A DNA stretch of 64,000 bases from Loktanella sp. IMCC34160 (GCF_004145845.1 NZ_SELP01000002.1:682001-746000), one strand, 5' to 3'. Counted from the stretch's first letter, positions 32,963 to 41,829 are shown. Numbers and translations are program-made. The notes: generated by a model from the letters alone, not told the origin.

Positions 32963-34576
32963 TTAGCCCTGAACGGCCCGCACCGCCACCCCCTCGCGGG
33001 CCAGAGCGTTCCAGATCTGCCGGTCGCGACCATAGACATCGCGGCGGAACTGAAGGCTGCCGGTCACATTGGTGAACGCCGTCCGATAGACGATATGCAC
33101 GGGCACCGGATCGGCCAGATCAACACGGGTTTCATTCCCGGTCCGCAGGATCGACTGGAAATATTCCTCGGGATTGTTGGTCTGACGGGCCAGCAGCGCG
33201 TAGGCGAAATCGAACGGGTCGTTCAGGCGGATGCAGCCGTGGCTATAGGCCCGAACTTCGCGCGAAAACAGGCTCTTGGCCGGGGTGTCGTGCAGGTAGA
33301 TGTTGTAGGGGTTGGGGAACATGAACTTCACCAGACCCAGCGCGTTCCCGTTCGACGGCGGCTGGCGCATGGAGAAGGGGAAGGTCCGGGCGTTATACTG
33401 GGTGAAATCCACGGAACCACGGCTCACCGCTCGCCCCCGGCTGTCTGTAATCAGCAATTGACCAGCCGCGTTCGGGTTCCGCTGCAGCTGCGGCAGGTAT
33501 TCGTTCACGATGATCGAGCGGGGCACATACCAGCTGGGGTTCACGACCATGAATTCCATCACGTCGGAAAACTCCGGGCTGCGCCGGTCCGATGCATTGG
33601 CCCCGACGACCGAGCGGGTGACGAAGCTGACCCGGTCGTTGTCGACGATGGCCGCCGTGAAATCCGTCAGATTGACCCAGATGTGGCGGGCGCCGCGCGG
33701 GCGGTTCAGCCAGCGTTCCCGCTCCATCGCGACGATCACGGATTGCAGTCGCTGTTCAAGCTGGACGTTGATTTCATCCATGGTGGACTGGCCCGCCACG
33801 CCATCAGCGTTCAGCCCGTGCGATTGCTGGAACCGCTGGACCGCGGATTGCACCGAGGCGTCATAGCTCTGGGTCGCGGACCGGTCCATGAACCCCATCA
33901 GGATCAACCGGTTACGCAGTGCGACCACGGCATTGCCGCTGTCGCCGGGCTCCAGCGACCGGGCCGGAACCACAGGACCCCAGCCGCCATTTGCCAACAG
34001 ACGTTCCAGGCGGATCTTCTCGCGCAGAAGACGGGCGTATTCGGGCGAAGACGGGGGCAAGGATCGCAGGAAGGACTGCGGATTGGACTGGGCAAAGGCC
34101 TGAATCGTGCCCAGACGGGGGCGCAGCGGCACCTCGCGCACAAGTCCGCTGTCGATGCTGCGGGGGGTCAACATGCCGGTCTGGATGTCACGGGCGTATT
34201 GCAGGAACAGGCGGGACAGTTCCACTTCCATCGCGCCCTTTTCGGCCGGGGTCTGCGCCGCTTCCAGACGGGCCATGATCGCGTCGGCGTCATAGCGGCC
34301 CATTGGCAGGCCATGGTCGCCCGCGCCCGCAAAGGCCCGCATCAGCGCGTTGCGCCGGTTCCGGTCCGCCGCGGTCGATCCGGTCCAGATCCCCTCGAAC
34401 TCTCGGCCACGATAGAAGGTGGCAAGGTCGTCATCGCGCGCCGCAGCCTCGGCCACGGCCTGACGAAAGGCCGTCACCTGCGCGGCCGCCGGGCCGGAAA
34501 TGGTCAGGAACGACAGGAAAACGGTAAGGAAAACGCCCAAAAACGTGACAGGCCGCAGGTTGGCGGTAGAAAACAT
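32963..34576 (-). CDS. L,D-transpeptidase (YcbB-like) with peptidoglycan-binding domain
   Basis: A 537-residue secreted enzyme. The signal peptide covers about residues 1-32 (hydrophobic LGVFLTVFLSFLTI and cleavage after AAAQ). A peptidoglycan-binding domain is visible around GDSGNAVVALRNRLILMGFM through QRFQQSHGLNADGVAGQST. The catalytic domain ends in a H-x-n-SHGC-x-R motif, with Cys448 in YSHGCIRLND. It forms 3-3 crosslinks or attaches proteins to peptidoglycan in the periplasm. The chosen ATG has a GGGGGAG ribosome site. Its gene heads a run with the LpxD-like, ACP and ketosynthase genes. Confidence 0.88.
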   Translation of the reverse strand: MFSTANLRPVTFLGVFLTVFLSFLTISGPAAAQVTAFRQAVAEAAARDDDLATFYRGREFEGIWTGSTAADRNRRNALMRAFAGAGDHGLPMGRYDADAIMARLEAAQTPAEKGAMEVELSRLFLQYARDIQTGMLTPRSIDSGLVREVPLRPRLGTIQAFAQSNPQSFLRSLPPSSPEYARLLREKIRLERLLANGGWGPVVPARSLEPGDSGNAVVALRNRLILMGFMDRSATQSYDASVQSAVQRFQQSHGLNADGVAGQSTMDEINVQLEQRLQSVIVAMERERWLNRPRGARHIWVNLTDFTAAIVDNDRVSFVTRSVVGANASDRRSPEFSDVMEFMVVNPSWYVPRSIIVNEYLPQLQRNPNAAGQLLITDSRGRAVSRGSVDFTQYNARTFPFSMRQPPSNGNALGLVKFMFPNPYNIYLHDTPAKSLFSREVRAYSHGCIRLNDPFDFAYALLARQTNNPEEYFQSILRTGNETRVDLADPVPVHIVYRTAFTNVTGSLQFRRDVYGRDRQIWNALAREGVAVRAVQG

Positions 34577-34897
34577 GACTCCCCCGAGCAACATGAGTAA
34601 CAGGTTGACCCCTACCTTCACCCGGTAGGTTTCGAAGGTCCATTCACATTTGCACCAGCGGCCGCCTTGACCGTTGACTGTTGCAACCGTGTCCACGACG
34701 GCGGGCGCGATCCATGAGCAACAGCTGCATATTTGCGCAAAATCCCGCCGATTTCCCCTTTGTTCACCATGGACTTGGTAAACATGGGTTGGCCCACGAA
34801 TCATCTTATGCCATAACGCCCATGCATCTGGGGATGAGATGGCAGGTAGCGGACCGAAAAGGTGCGTGAACAGGTAAGCGACGGGACAGCGCTGAAC
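34577..34897. other. Divergent intergenic region between L,D-transpeptidase and YcbK-like genes
   Basis: A 321-base gap between the start of the L,D-transpeptidase (minus strand) and the YcbK-like peptidase (plus strand), so it must contain two promoters. I see no confident -35/-10 pairs, RNA structure or small gene, though an ATG-rich stretch (about 34767-34810) was checked for a short frame and gave none of interest. Confidence 0.5.
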
Positions 34898-35464
34898 ATG
34901 ACGAACAGCTCTTCGGGCATTTCGCGACGCGGGCTATTGACCGCTTTTGCCGCGACCGCGATTTCCGCGGCCCCCACATTCTCCAACGCAGCGGGCTTCC
35001 TTCGGGGGGCTGGCGATATTCGCAGATTGCGGATGTATTCCGGACGGACCGGCGAAAAGATCGATATGATCTACTGGATCGAAGGCGAATACATCCCTGA
35101 GGCGATGAACCAGATCACCCATTTCATGCGGGACTGGCGGACCGGGACCACGATGCAAATCGACAATCGGACCGTGGATATCATGGCCGCTGCGCACAAC
35201 CTTCTGGACGTCAGCGAACCCTACATGCTGCTGTCGGGCTACCGGTCGCCCCAGACCAACGCGATGCTGCGTAGCCGGTCGTCGGGCGTGGCCCGCAATT
35301 CCCTGCACATGCGCGGACAGGCCGCCGACCTGCGGCTTGCCAGCCGGTCAACCAGCCAGATGGCCCGTGCCGCCCAGTCCTGCAACGCGGGCGGGGTCGG
35401 GCGCTACGCCGGATCGAATTTCGTCCATATGGATTGCGGACCGATCCGCACCTGGAACGGATAA
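34898..35464 (+). CDS. YcbK-like (DUF882) M15-family peptidase, Tat-exported
   Basis: A 188-residue protein with a twin-arginine type leader (SGISRRGLLTAFAATAI near residues 6-22). The catalytic zinc ligands of the M15 family are visible in SGYRSPQTNAML, HMRGQAADLRL and FVHMDCG (His, Asp and His). It is likely a periplasmic D,D- or L,D-carboxypeptidase-type enzyme trimming peptidoglycan. The ATG at 34898 was preferred to the GTG 36 bases earlier because it starts the twin-arginine leader cleanly. It is divergent from the L,D-transpeptidase, matching the ycbB-ycbK pairing of enteric bacteria. Confidence 0.85.
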   Translation: MTNSSSGISRRGLLTAFAATAISAAPTFSNAAGFLRGAGDIRRLRMYSGRTGEKIDMIYWIEGEYIPEAMNQITHFMRDWRTGTTMQIDNRTVDIMAAAHNLLDVSEPYMLLSGYRSPQTNAMLRSRSSGVARNSLHMRGQAADLRLASRSTSQMARAAQSCNAGGVGRYAGSNFVHMDCGPIRTWNG

Positions 35465-35468
35465 TGAC

Positions 35469-35498
35469 AAAGCCCCGGTTTCCCGGGGCTTTCTTTTT
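35469..35498 (+). terminator. Intrinsic terminator after the YcbK-like gene
   Basis: AAAGCCCCGG (35469-35478), a TTTC loop, then CCGGGGCTTT (35483-35492), followed by CTTTTT. The 10-base-pair stem with a T-rich 3' end is a strong Rho-independent terminator on the plus strand, starting 4 bases after the stop codon. Confidence 0.9.
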
Positions 35499-35518
35499 CT
35501 GTCAGGGTCCAGGTTCGG

Positions 35519-35734
35519 TCAGGCCGGTTCGCGGACATGGCCGATTGCGGACACCACCAGCGGATCAAACCCCTCTCCCCCGGCCTTTGCATGATCCAAA
35601 AGCTGGGCGCGCATCCGGGGTTCCCAGAAATCGTTGATATGGGCGGCCACCTTTTCGGCCTGGTCATCACCGGGCTGTGAGGAAAAGAACTTGGCGATCT
35701 GGTTGGCCATCATGACCATTTTTTCAGGCGACAT
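35519..35734 (-). CDS. fdsD: Formate dehydrogenase delta subunit (FdsD)
   Basis: A 71-residue protein. The start MSPEKMVMMANQIAKFFSSQ is the recognisable FdsD N-terminus, and the NDFWEPRMRAQLLDHA pattern about residues 33-48 fits. FdsD is needed for maturation or stability of soluble NAD-linked formate dehydrogenase. The chosen ATG overlaps the fdhD 3' end by 11 bases. It is the last gene of the fds operon. Confidence 0.85.
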   Translation of the reverse strand: MSPEKMVMMANQIAKFFSSQPGDDQAEKVAAHINDFWEPRMRAQLLDHAKAGGEGFDPLVVSAIGHVREPA

Positions 35735-36542
35735 CAAAGGCTCCGGTCTGGATACGGTCGGGGTGGGAATAAAGGTCAAATCCGCCGCCACGGGCAAAGG
35801 CGGCGACGGTCAGGTTGGCGGCGTCCGCCTGCCGCAGGGCATGGGCCGTCGGGGCCGACACGGCGATCAGCACCGGGCATCCGGCGATCACAGTTTTCTG
35901 CACCATCTCAAGCGACACGCGCGAGGTCAGGACAAAGGCCCCCTGCCCGGCGTCGATCCCGGCAAGGGCCAGTGCGCCGATCAACTTGTCCAGCGAATTG
36001 TGGCGGCCGACATCTTCGCGGGCCAGAACGATCCCCTGCCCCGGCATCAGGAACCCCGCCGCATGGACCGCATGGGTCTGGTCGTGCAGCGGTTGGAAGG
36101 CGCGCAGGGCATCGGTGGCCCCCGCCACATCCACCGAGGTCAGAAGCGGTCCGGTGTCGGGCAGAACCGACAGCGCGCGGGCGGCTTCCTCAAGGCTGTC
36201 GATCCCGCAGAGGCCGCAGCCCACAGGCCCCGCCATCTTGCGGCGACGCCGGGCCAATGCTTCGGCCCGGTCGGCGGATAGCCAAAACCGCGCCTCGATC
36301 CCGGCCTCGTGCTCGGCGATCTCGAACTCTTCGATCTGATCGAGCGTTTCGATGAACCCCTCGGTCAGGGAAAAGCCGTGGGCAAAATCCGTCAGGTCCT
36401 GCGGGCTGGCCATCATCACCGCCTGCGTGGTTCCGTCAAAGACCATCGCGACCGGCGTTTCTTCCGGCAGGCTGCGCAGCACCCTGCGCTGCCCGTCCCG
36501 CTGGACGGACAGCCCGGGCCAGTGTGTGACCGGCCCGGTCAT
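35724..36542 (-). CDS. fdhD: Formate dehydrogenase accessory sulfurtransferase FdhD
   Basis: A 272-residue FdhD. The conserved two-cysteine loop is VGCGLCGIDS (about residues 110-119); the FARGGGFDLYSHPDRI C-terminal segment is typical. FdhD moves sulfur from IscS to the molybdenum or tungsten bis-MGD cofactor of formate dehydrogenase. It lies 4 bases after fdsA on the same strand. Confidence 0.9.
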   Translation of the reverse strand: MTGPVTHWPGLSVQRDGQRRVLRSLPEETPVAMVFDGTTQAVMMASPQDLTDFAHGFSLTEGFIETLDQIEEFEIAEHEAGIEARFWLSADRAEALARRRRKMAGPVGCGLCGIDSLEEAARALSVLPDTGPLLTSVDVAGATDALRAFQPLHDQTHAVHAAGFLMPGQGIVLAREDVGRHNSLDKLIGALALAGIDAGQGAFVLTSRVSLEMVQKTVIAGCPVLIAVSAPTAHALRQADAANLTVAAFARGGGFDLYSHPDRIQTGAFDVA

Positions 36543-36546
36543 TGTC

Positions 36547-39426
36547 TTACTCCGCCGCCGGAAGGATGCGGCGCGACCGTTCGGCCTGCGCGGCATAGTC
36601 TTCCTGCCATTCGGACGGCCCGTTCGAGGGGCTGACCTGCACCGCGGTCACCTTGTATTCAGGACAGTTGGTCGCCCAGTCGCTGAAGTCAGTGGTGATC
36701 ACGTTGGCCTGCGTGTCGGGGTGGTGGAAGGTGGTATAGACCACGCCGGGGCTGACCCGGTCGGTGATCGTCGCCCGCAGGGTGGTTTCCCCCGACCGCG
36801 ACGCCAGCCTGACATAGTCGCCATCCTTCACCCCACGCACTTCGGCGTCATGCGGGTGGATTTCCAGCACGTCCTGATCGTGCCAGACCACGTTTGCCGT
36901 GCGGCGGGTCTGGGCGCCTACGTTGTACTGCGACAGGATCCGGCCCGTGGTCAGCAAGAGCGGGAAGCGCGGCCCGGTCTTTTCATCGGTCGCCACATAT
37001 TCGGTAACGATGAACCGGCCCTTGCCCCGGACAAACCCATCCACGTGCATCAGCGGCGTGCCATCCGGGTTGGCGTCATTGCAGGGCCACTGCACCGATC
37101 CGCGCTCTTCCAGCATCTCGTAGGTCACATTGGCGAACGACGGCGTCGTCGCGGCGATTTCTTCCATGATCTGGCTGGGATGGGTATAGGTCCAGCCCGC
37201 GCCCATTGCGTTGGCCAGCATCATCGTCACTTCCCAATCGGCATAGCCGTTCTTCGGCGCCATCACCTTGCGGACCCGGTTGATCCGGCGTTCGGCATTG
37301 GTGAATGTCCCGTCCTTTTCAAGGAAGGTCGAGCCGGGCAGGAACACGTGGGCGTAGTTCGCGGTTTCGTTCAGGAACAGGTCGTGGACGATCACGCATT
37401 CCATCGCGGCCAGACCGGCGGCGACGTGCTTGGTATCCGGGTCCGACTGCAGGATGTCCTCACCCTGGCAATAGAGGCCCTTGAAGGTGCCTTCGACGGC
37501 GGCATCCAGCATGTTGGGAATGCGCAGGCCCGGTTCCGGGTCGATGGTCACGCCCCATGCGGTTTCAAAGATGTTGCGTACCTCGTCGCCCTTGACGTGG
37601 CGATAGCCGGGCAGTTCGTGCGGGAACGACCCCATGTCGCACGACCCCTGCACGTTGTTCTGCCCCCGCAACGGGTTCACACCAACGCCCTTGCGGCCGA
37701 CGTTGCCGGTCAGCATGGCCAGGTTGGCGATGCCGATGACGGTGGTCGACCCTTGGCTATGTTCCGTCACGCCGAGGCCATAGTAGATGGCCCCGTTGCC
37801 GCCCTTGGCGAACAGCCGCGCGGCGGCCCGCAATTCAGCGGCCGGAACGCCGGTCAGCAGTTCGGTCGCTTCCGGGCTGTGGCGCGGGTCGGACACGAAT
37901 TCCGCGTACTCCTGGAATTCGTCCCAATCGCAGCGGTCGCGGATATAGGCCTCGTCCATCAGACCTTCGGTCACGATGGTATGGGCCAGCGCGGTGACCA
38001 CGGCGACGTTGGTGCCGGGGCGCAGCGCAAGGTGGTGCGAGGCCTTGATATGGGCCGATTTCACAAGGTCCGTGCGGCGCGGGTCGATCACGATCAGCTT
38101 GGCCCCGGCGCGCAGGCGCTTTTTCAGGCGGCTGGCGAACACCGGGTGGCCGTCGGTCGGGTTGGCCCCGATCACGATCACCACGTCGGTATGTTCGACG
38201 CTGTCGAAATCCTGCGTCCCCGCCGAAGTGCCGAAGGTCTGGCCAAGGCCATAGCCGGTGGGCGAATGGCAAACCCGGGCGCAGGTGTCGGTGTTGTTGT
38301 TCATGAACACGCCACGCGCCAGTTTCTGCACGAGGTAGGTTTCCTCGTTGGTGCAGCGGCTGGAGGTGATAACCCCGATCGACCGACGGCCGTATTTTTC
38401 CTGCAGGCCACGCATGCGGTCAGCGGCAAAGCTCAGCGCCTCGTCCCAGGAGACCTCTTTCCACGGCTGGTCGATGCTGTCGCGGATCATCGGGTTCAGG
38501 ATGCGGTCCTGATGGGTGGCGTAGCCATAGGCAAAGCGACCCTTCACGCAGGAATGGCCCCGGTTGGCCTTGCCGTGCTTGTAGGGGACCATGCGGACCA
38601 GTTCGTCGCCGTTCAACTCGGCCTTGAACGAACAGCCGACGCCGCAATAGGCGCAGGTGGTCACGACAGACCGCTCCGGCGTGCCCAGTTCGATCACCGA
38701 CTTTTCCTGTAGCGTCGCGGTCGGGCAGGCCTGCACACAGGCACCGCAGGACACGCAGTCCGACGACAGGAAATCGTCGCCCATCGCCCCGGCCGACACG
38801 CGGCTTTCAAAGCCTCGGCCTTCGATGGTCAGAGCGAAGGTGCCCTGCACCTCTTCACAGGCGCGAACGCAGCGCGAGCAGACGATGCATTTCTGTGGGT
38901 CATAGGTGAAATAGGGGTTCGAGGTGTCGGCGGGGATGTATTCCGGGTTGGCCCCGGTCGCGCCGCGCACTTCGAAATGGTTGCGGCCCGGTTCATAGCG
39001 CACGTCGCGCAGACCCACGACCCCGGCCATGTCCTGTAATTCGCAATCGCCGTTGGCCGCGCAGGTCAGACAATCCAGCGGGTGGTCGGAGATATAGAGC
39101 TCCATCACGCCCTTGCGGATCTTCTTGACCTTCGACGACTGGGTATGAACGACCATGCCCGGCGCGACCGGCGTGGTGCAGGACGCAGGCGTGCCCCGGC
39201 GGCCTTCGATCTCGACCACGCACAGGCGGCAGGACCCGAAGGCCTCGAGGCTGTCGGTGGCGCAAAGTTTCGGGATGGACAGCCCGGCCTCGGCCGCGGC
39301 CCGCATGACCGAGGTGCCCTCGGGCACGGTCACGTCGAAGCCGTCGATGGTCAGGGTGACGGGCGCGCCTTCCTTGGCGGGGGTGCCCATGTCCTTGTCG
39401 TCCCAAGGGATAATGAAGTCTTTCAT
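36547..39426 (-). CDS. fdsA: NAD-linked formate dehydrogenase alpha subunit (molybdopterin, FdsA)
   Basis: A 959-residue catalytic subunit. From the N-terminus: a [2Fe-2S] region (CATDSLEAFGSCRLC), a His-type [4Fe-4S] site (HPLDCLTCAANGDC), two ferredoxin [4Fe-4S] sets (CIVCSRCVRAC and CVSCGACVQAC), a proximal cluster CAYCGVGC, and the bis-MGD domain. The molybdenum ligand is Cys382 (TDTCARVCH), encoded by TGC, not a selenocysteine. It oxidises formate to CO2 and passes electrons to FdsBG and NAD+. It overlaps the DUF4287 gene by 4 bases. Confidence 0.95.
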   Translation of the reverse strand: MKDFIIPWDDKDMGTPAKEGAPVTLTIDGFDVTVPEGTSVMRAAAEAGLSIPKLCATDSLEAFGSCRLCVVEIEGRRGTPASCTTPVAPGMVVHTQSSKVKKIRKGVMELYISDHPLDCLTCAANGDCELQDMAGVVGLRDVRYEPGRNHFEVRGATGANPEYIPADTSNPYFTYDPQKCIVCSRCVRACEEVQGTFALTIEGRGFESRVSAGAMGDDFLSSDCVSCGACVQACPTATLQEKSVIELGTPERSVVTTCAYCGVGCSFKAELNGDELVRMVPYKHGKANRGHSCVKGRFAYGYATHQDRILNPMIRDSIDQPWKEVSWDEALSFAADRMRGLQEKYGRRSIGVITSSRCTNEETYLVQKLARGVFMNNNTDTCARVCHSPTGYGLGQTFGTSAGTQDFDSVEHTDVVIVIGANPTDGHPVFASRLKKRLRAGAKLIVIDPRRTDLVKSAHIKASHHLALRPGTNVAVVTALAHTIVTEGLMDEAYIRDRCDWDEFQEYAEFVSDPRHSPEATELLTGVPAAELRAAARLFAKGGNGAIYYGLGVTEHSQGSTTVIGIANLAMLTGNVGRKGVGVNPLRGQNNVQGSCDMGSFPHELPGYRHVKGDEVRNIFETAWGVTIDPEPGLRIPNMLDAAVEGTFKGLYCQGEDILQSDPDTKHVAAGLAAMECVIVHDLFLNETANYAHVFLPGSTFLEKDGTFTNAERRINRVRKVMAPKNGYADWEVTMMLANAMGAGWTYTHPSQIMEEIAATTPSFANVTYEMLEERGSVQWPCNDANPDGTPLMHVDGFVRGKGRFIVTEYVATDEKTGPRFPLLLTTGRILSQYNVGAQTRRTANVVWHDQDVLEIHPHDAEVRGVKDGDYVRLASRSGETTLRATITDRVSPGVVYTTFHHPDTQANVITTDFSDWATNCPEYKVTAVQVSPSNGPSEWQEDYAAQAERSRRILPAAE

Positions 39427-39632
39427 TTCGCGCCTCCGTTCAGGACAAAAGCCACAATCGCGTTCGCGTGTCCGTGGCCCAATGCGTGTTCGGTCTTCAA
39501 GAAGCTTACAATTTCCATGTGCTTGTCCCCAGACCGGGATTTCACAAGGTCAAACCAATGGGTCATCGGCTGGCCATATTTCTTTTCGATCGACGGGAAG
39601 TAGGACGCGGGGCCCTTCACCTTCTCGGTCAT
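39423..39632 (-). CDS. DUF4287-family small protein inside the fds operon
   Basis: A 69-residue basic protein: MTEKVKGPASYFPSIEKKYG then SFLKTEHALGHGHANAIVAF. This helix-turn-helix-like pattern is DUF4287. It is in the same strand and overlaps both neighbours by 4 bases (fdsB stop over its start, its stop over the fdsA start), so it is translated as part of the formate dehydrogenase operon. DUF4287 proteins have no assigned function that I know; an assembly or small regulatory role here is inferred. Confidence 0.75.
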   Translation of the reverse strand: MTEKVKGPASYFPSIEKKYGQPMTHWFDLVKSRSGDKHMEIVSFLKTEHALGHGHANAIVAFVLNGGAK

Positions 39633-41146
39633 TCCGCCGCCTCCTTCGTGGTCGCGAAGTCATCGGGGAAATGGGTCAGCGCCGACATCACCGGGAAGGG
39701 GGTGAACCCGCCAAGCGCGCACAGCGACCCGTCTTTCATCGTCTCGCACAGGTCGGTCAGGATCTCGACCGCGCCCGCGTCGCCCCGACCGATCCGGTCG
39801 ATGGTTTCGACGCCACGCACCGCGCCGATCCGGCAGGGCGTGCATTTGCCACAGCTTTCCACGGCGCAGAATTCCATCGCGAAGCGCGCCATTTGTAGCA
39901 TATCCGCCGAGTCGTCGAAAATCACGACACCGGCATGGCCGATCAGACCGCCCTGCCCGTCGAATTCCTCGTAGGCAAAGGGGGTGTCGAATTTCGACAG
40001 GGGCATATACGCGCCAAGCGGGCCACCAACCTGAACCGCCTTGACCGGGCGGCCCGTCGCGGTGCCGCCAGCGATGTCGTTGACCAGCTCGCCCAGTGGC
40101 ATCCCGAAGGCGGTTTCGAACAGCCCGCCGAATTTCACGTTGCCCGCGATCTGGATCGGCATCGTGCCCTTGGACCGGCCAAGGCCGAAATTGGCGTAAT
40201 GCTCGGCCCCTTTTTCAAAGATCACCGGAACCGTGGCCAGGGAGATGACGTTGTTCACCACCGTCGGCTTGCCCATGAACCCTTCGAGCGCCGGAAGCGG
40301 CGGCTTGGCCCGGACGATGCCGCGCTTGCCTTCAAGCGAGTTCAGAAGCGAGGTTTCCTCGCCGCATACATAGGCGCCCGCGCCGACCCGGATTTCCATA
40401 TCGAAGGCCCGGCCCGATCCCAGCACGTCAGCGCCCAGAAGGCCCCGCGCCCGGCCGATGCGAACGGCTTCGTTCATCACCTCGATCGCGTCGGGGTATT
40501 CGGACCGCAGGTAGACATAGCCCTTGGTCGCGCCCACGCCGAGGCCCGCAATCGCCATACCTTCGATCAGGGTGAAGGGGTCGCCCTCCATGATCATCCG
40601 GTCGGCGAAAGTGCCGCTGTCGCCCTCGTCGGCGTTGCACACGATGTATTTCTGGTCGGCCTTGGCCCCCAGAACGGTGTTCCACTTGATGCCCGTCGGG
40701 AACCCGGCCCCACCCCGGCCACGCAGGCCGGATTTGGTGACTTCCTCGACAATCTCGGCCCCGGTCATGGCGATGGCGCGGCGCAGGCCGGACAGGCCAC
40801 CGTGCGCCTCGTAGTCGTCCAGATCCAGCGGGTCGATCAGCCCGCAGCGGGCAAAGGTCAGGCGGGTCTGGCGGGCAAAGAAGGGCATGTCCTCGACCGC
40901 GCCCAGCCCTTCCAGCTTGCCATCCAGCAGCGCGGGAACATCGGCGGCCGTAACCGGACCAAAGGCGCGGCGGCCCGCGTCATCCTCGATCTCGACCAGC
41001 GGTTCCAGCCACAGCATGCCGCGCGACCCGTTGCGGATCACCGTCACATCGGCGCCGCGCTTGTCCGCCTCGGCCCGGATTGCGGCGGCGACATCATCGG
41101 CGCCAACCGCCTTGGCGGCGCTGTCACGGGGGACGTAAATTTTCAT
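39629..41146 (-). CDS. fdsB: NAD-linked formate dehydrogenase beta subunit (FdsB, NuoF-like)
   Basis: A 505-residue diaphorase. The N-terminal thioredoxin-like ferredoxin domain is followed by the NuoF core: GRGGAGFPTGIKW (FMN), CNADEGDSGTFADR (NADH and FMN), GAGAYVCGEETSLLNSLEG and the [4Fe-4S] motif ESCGKCTPCRIG near the end. It takes electrons from FdsA via FdsG and reduces NAD+. The start is the ATG that overlaps the fdsG stop (ATGA). Confidence 0.95.
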   Translation of the reverse strand: MKIYVPRDSAAKAVGADDVAAAIRAEADKRGADVTVIRNGSRGMLWLEPLVEIEDDAGRRAFGPVTAADVPALLDGKLEGLGAVEDMPFFARQTRLTFARCGLIDPLDLDDYEAHGGLSGLRRAIAMTGAEIVEEVTKSGLRGRGGAGFPTGIKWNTVLGAKADQKYIVCNADEGDSGTFADRMIMEGDPFTLIEGMAIAGLGVGATKGYVYLRSEYPDAIEVMNEAVRIGRARGLLGADVLGSGRAFDMEIRVGAGAYVCGEETSLLNSLEGKRGIVRAKPPLPALEGFMGKPTVVNNVISLATVPVIFEKGAEHYANFGLGRSKGTMPIQIAGNVKFGGLFETAFGMPLGELVNDIAGGTATGRPVKAVQVGGPLGAYMPLSKFDTPFAYEEFDGQGGLIGHAGVVIFDDSADMLQMARFAMEFCAVESCGKCTPCRIGAVRGVETIDRIGRGDAGAVEILTDLCETMKDGSLCALGGFTPFPVMSALTHFPDDFATTKEAAE

Positions 41147-41628
41147 GCGCCTGCCTCCGCCAGAAGGGTTTCCAGTTTCGCCGCGTCCAGACGGCCCACG
41201 ACGCGATTGTCGACCATCGCCGCAGGGCCGCTGGCACAAAGGCCAAGGCAATAGACGGGTTCGATAGTGACCGCGCCATTGGCGGTGGTGCCGTGCCATT
41301 CAAGGCCCAGCTTGGCCAGCGCCGCATCGGCAAGCGCCTTGGCCCCAACGGCCTGACAGGCCTCGGCCCGGCAGATCTTGACCACATGGCGGCCCGCCGG
41401 AACCTCGCGGAAGTCGTGGTAGAAGGACATGACCCCGTGCACTTCCGCCTTCGAGATATTCAGCGCATCGGCAATCAGCGGCACGGCGACCTGCGGCACA
41501 TGGCCGTGGGCGTGCTGGATGGCGTGCAGAATGGGCAAAAGCGGCCCTTCAAGGTGCATCTGGCTGTCGATCAGGGCCTTGAGGTCCTCGACCGGCACCT
41601 GGGGCGCGGATGTGGATTGGGCGGGCAT
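41143..41628 (-). CDS. fdsG: NAD-linked formate dehydrogenase gamma subunit (FdsG, NuoE-like)
   Basis: A 161-residue thioredoxin-like [2Fe-2S] protein. The four ligands are in CRAEACQ (about residues 86-91) and VYCLGLC (about 126-131). NuoE-like FdsG links FdsB to the cluster chain. It is the first gene of the operon and starts MPAQSTSAPQ. The only space for the operon promoter is the 200 bases between 41629 and 41829, where an ATAG-N7-CTAT site lies at 41705-41719. Confidence 0.94.
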   Translation of the reverse strand: MPAQSTSAPQVPVEDLKALIDSQMHLEGPLLPILHAIQHAHGHVPQVAVPLIADALNISKAEVHGVMSFYHDFREVPAGRHVVKICRAEACQAVGAKALADAALAKLGLEWHGTTANGAVTIEPVYCLGLCASGPAAMVDNRVVGRLDAAKLETLLAEAGA

Positions 41629-41703
41629 GGGTATCCTTCCTTCGCGAATGGGCGCGTTATCCCCTTCGGCGATTGAAAATACAATGCTAAATTGCCGTTG
41701 TTT

Positions 41704-41720
41704 GATAGGTATTGTCTATC
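41704..41720 (-). promoter_or_regulatory. ATAG-N7-CTAT operator upstream of the fds operon
   Basis: The sequence GATAGGTATTGTCTATC (41704-41720) is a perfect inverted repeat GATAG-N7-CTATC. ATAG-N7-CTAT is the core of LysR-type regulator sites (as in OxyR), and fds operons in other bacteria are controlled by a LysR-type protein called FdsR. It lies about 80 bases upstream of the fdsG start. No LysR-type gene is present in the window. Confidence 0.55.
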
Positions 41721-41775
41721 GTTCATTTTCAGATCAAAGCCGACAATCCACCCACCGGAACCGACCAATCCGACA

Positions 41776-41814
41776 TGAAAAAGGGGCGAAGGTTTCCCTC
41801 CGCCCCGTGTTTTT
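41776..41814 (-). terminator. Terminator for the acidic-protein gene
   Basis: On the minus strand GGGGCGGAGG, loop GAAA and CCTTCGCCCC (41783-41806, one G-T pair) are followed by TTTTTC, about 24 bases beyond the stop codon of the large acidic protein. On the plus strand a TTTTT run also follows, so it may act in both directions. Confidence 0.8.
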
Positions 41815-41829
41815 CGGTCGCTGGCTGGC

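Noticed and set aside
38279-38290. Possible selenocysteine in formate dehydrogenase
   Set aside because: The ligand residue is encoded by TGC (Cys382), and there is no in-frame TGA.
36352-38712. A 786-codon plus-strand frame over fdsA
   Set aside because: It is antisense to fdsA, which has all expected iron-sulfur and molybdopterin motifs; the frame has a His/Arg/Gly-rich composition typical of shadows.
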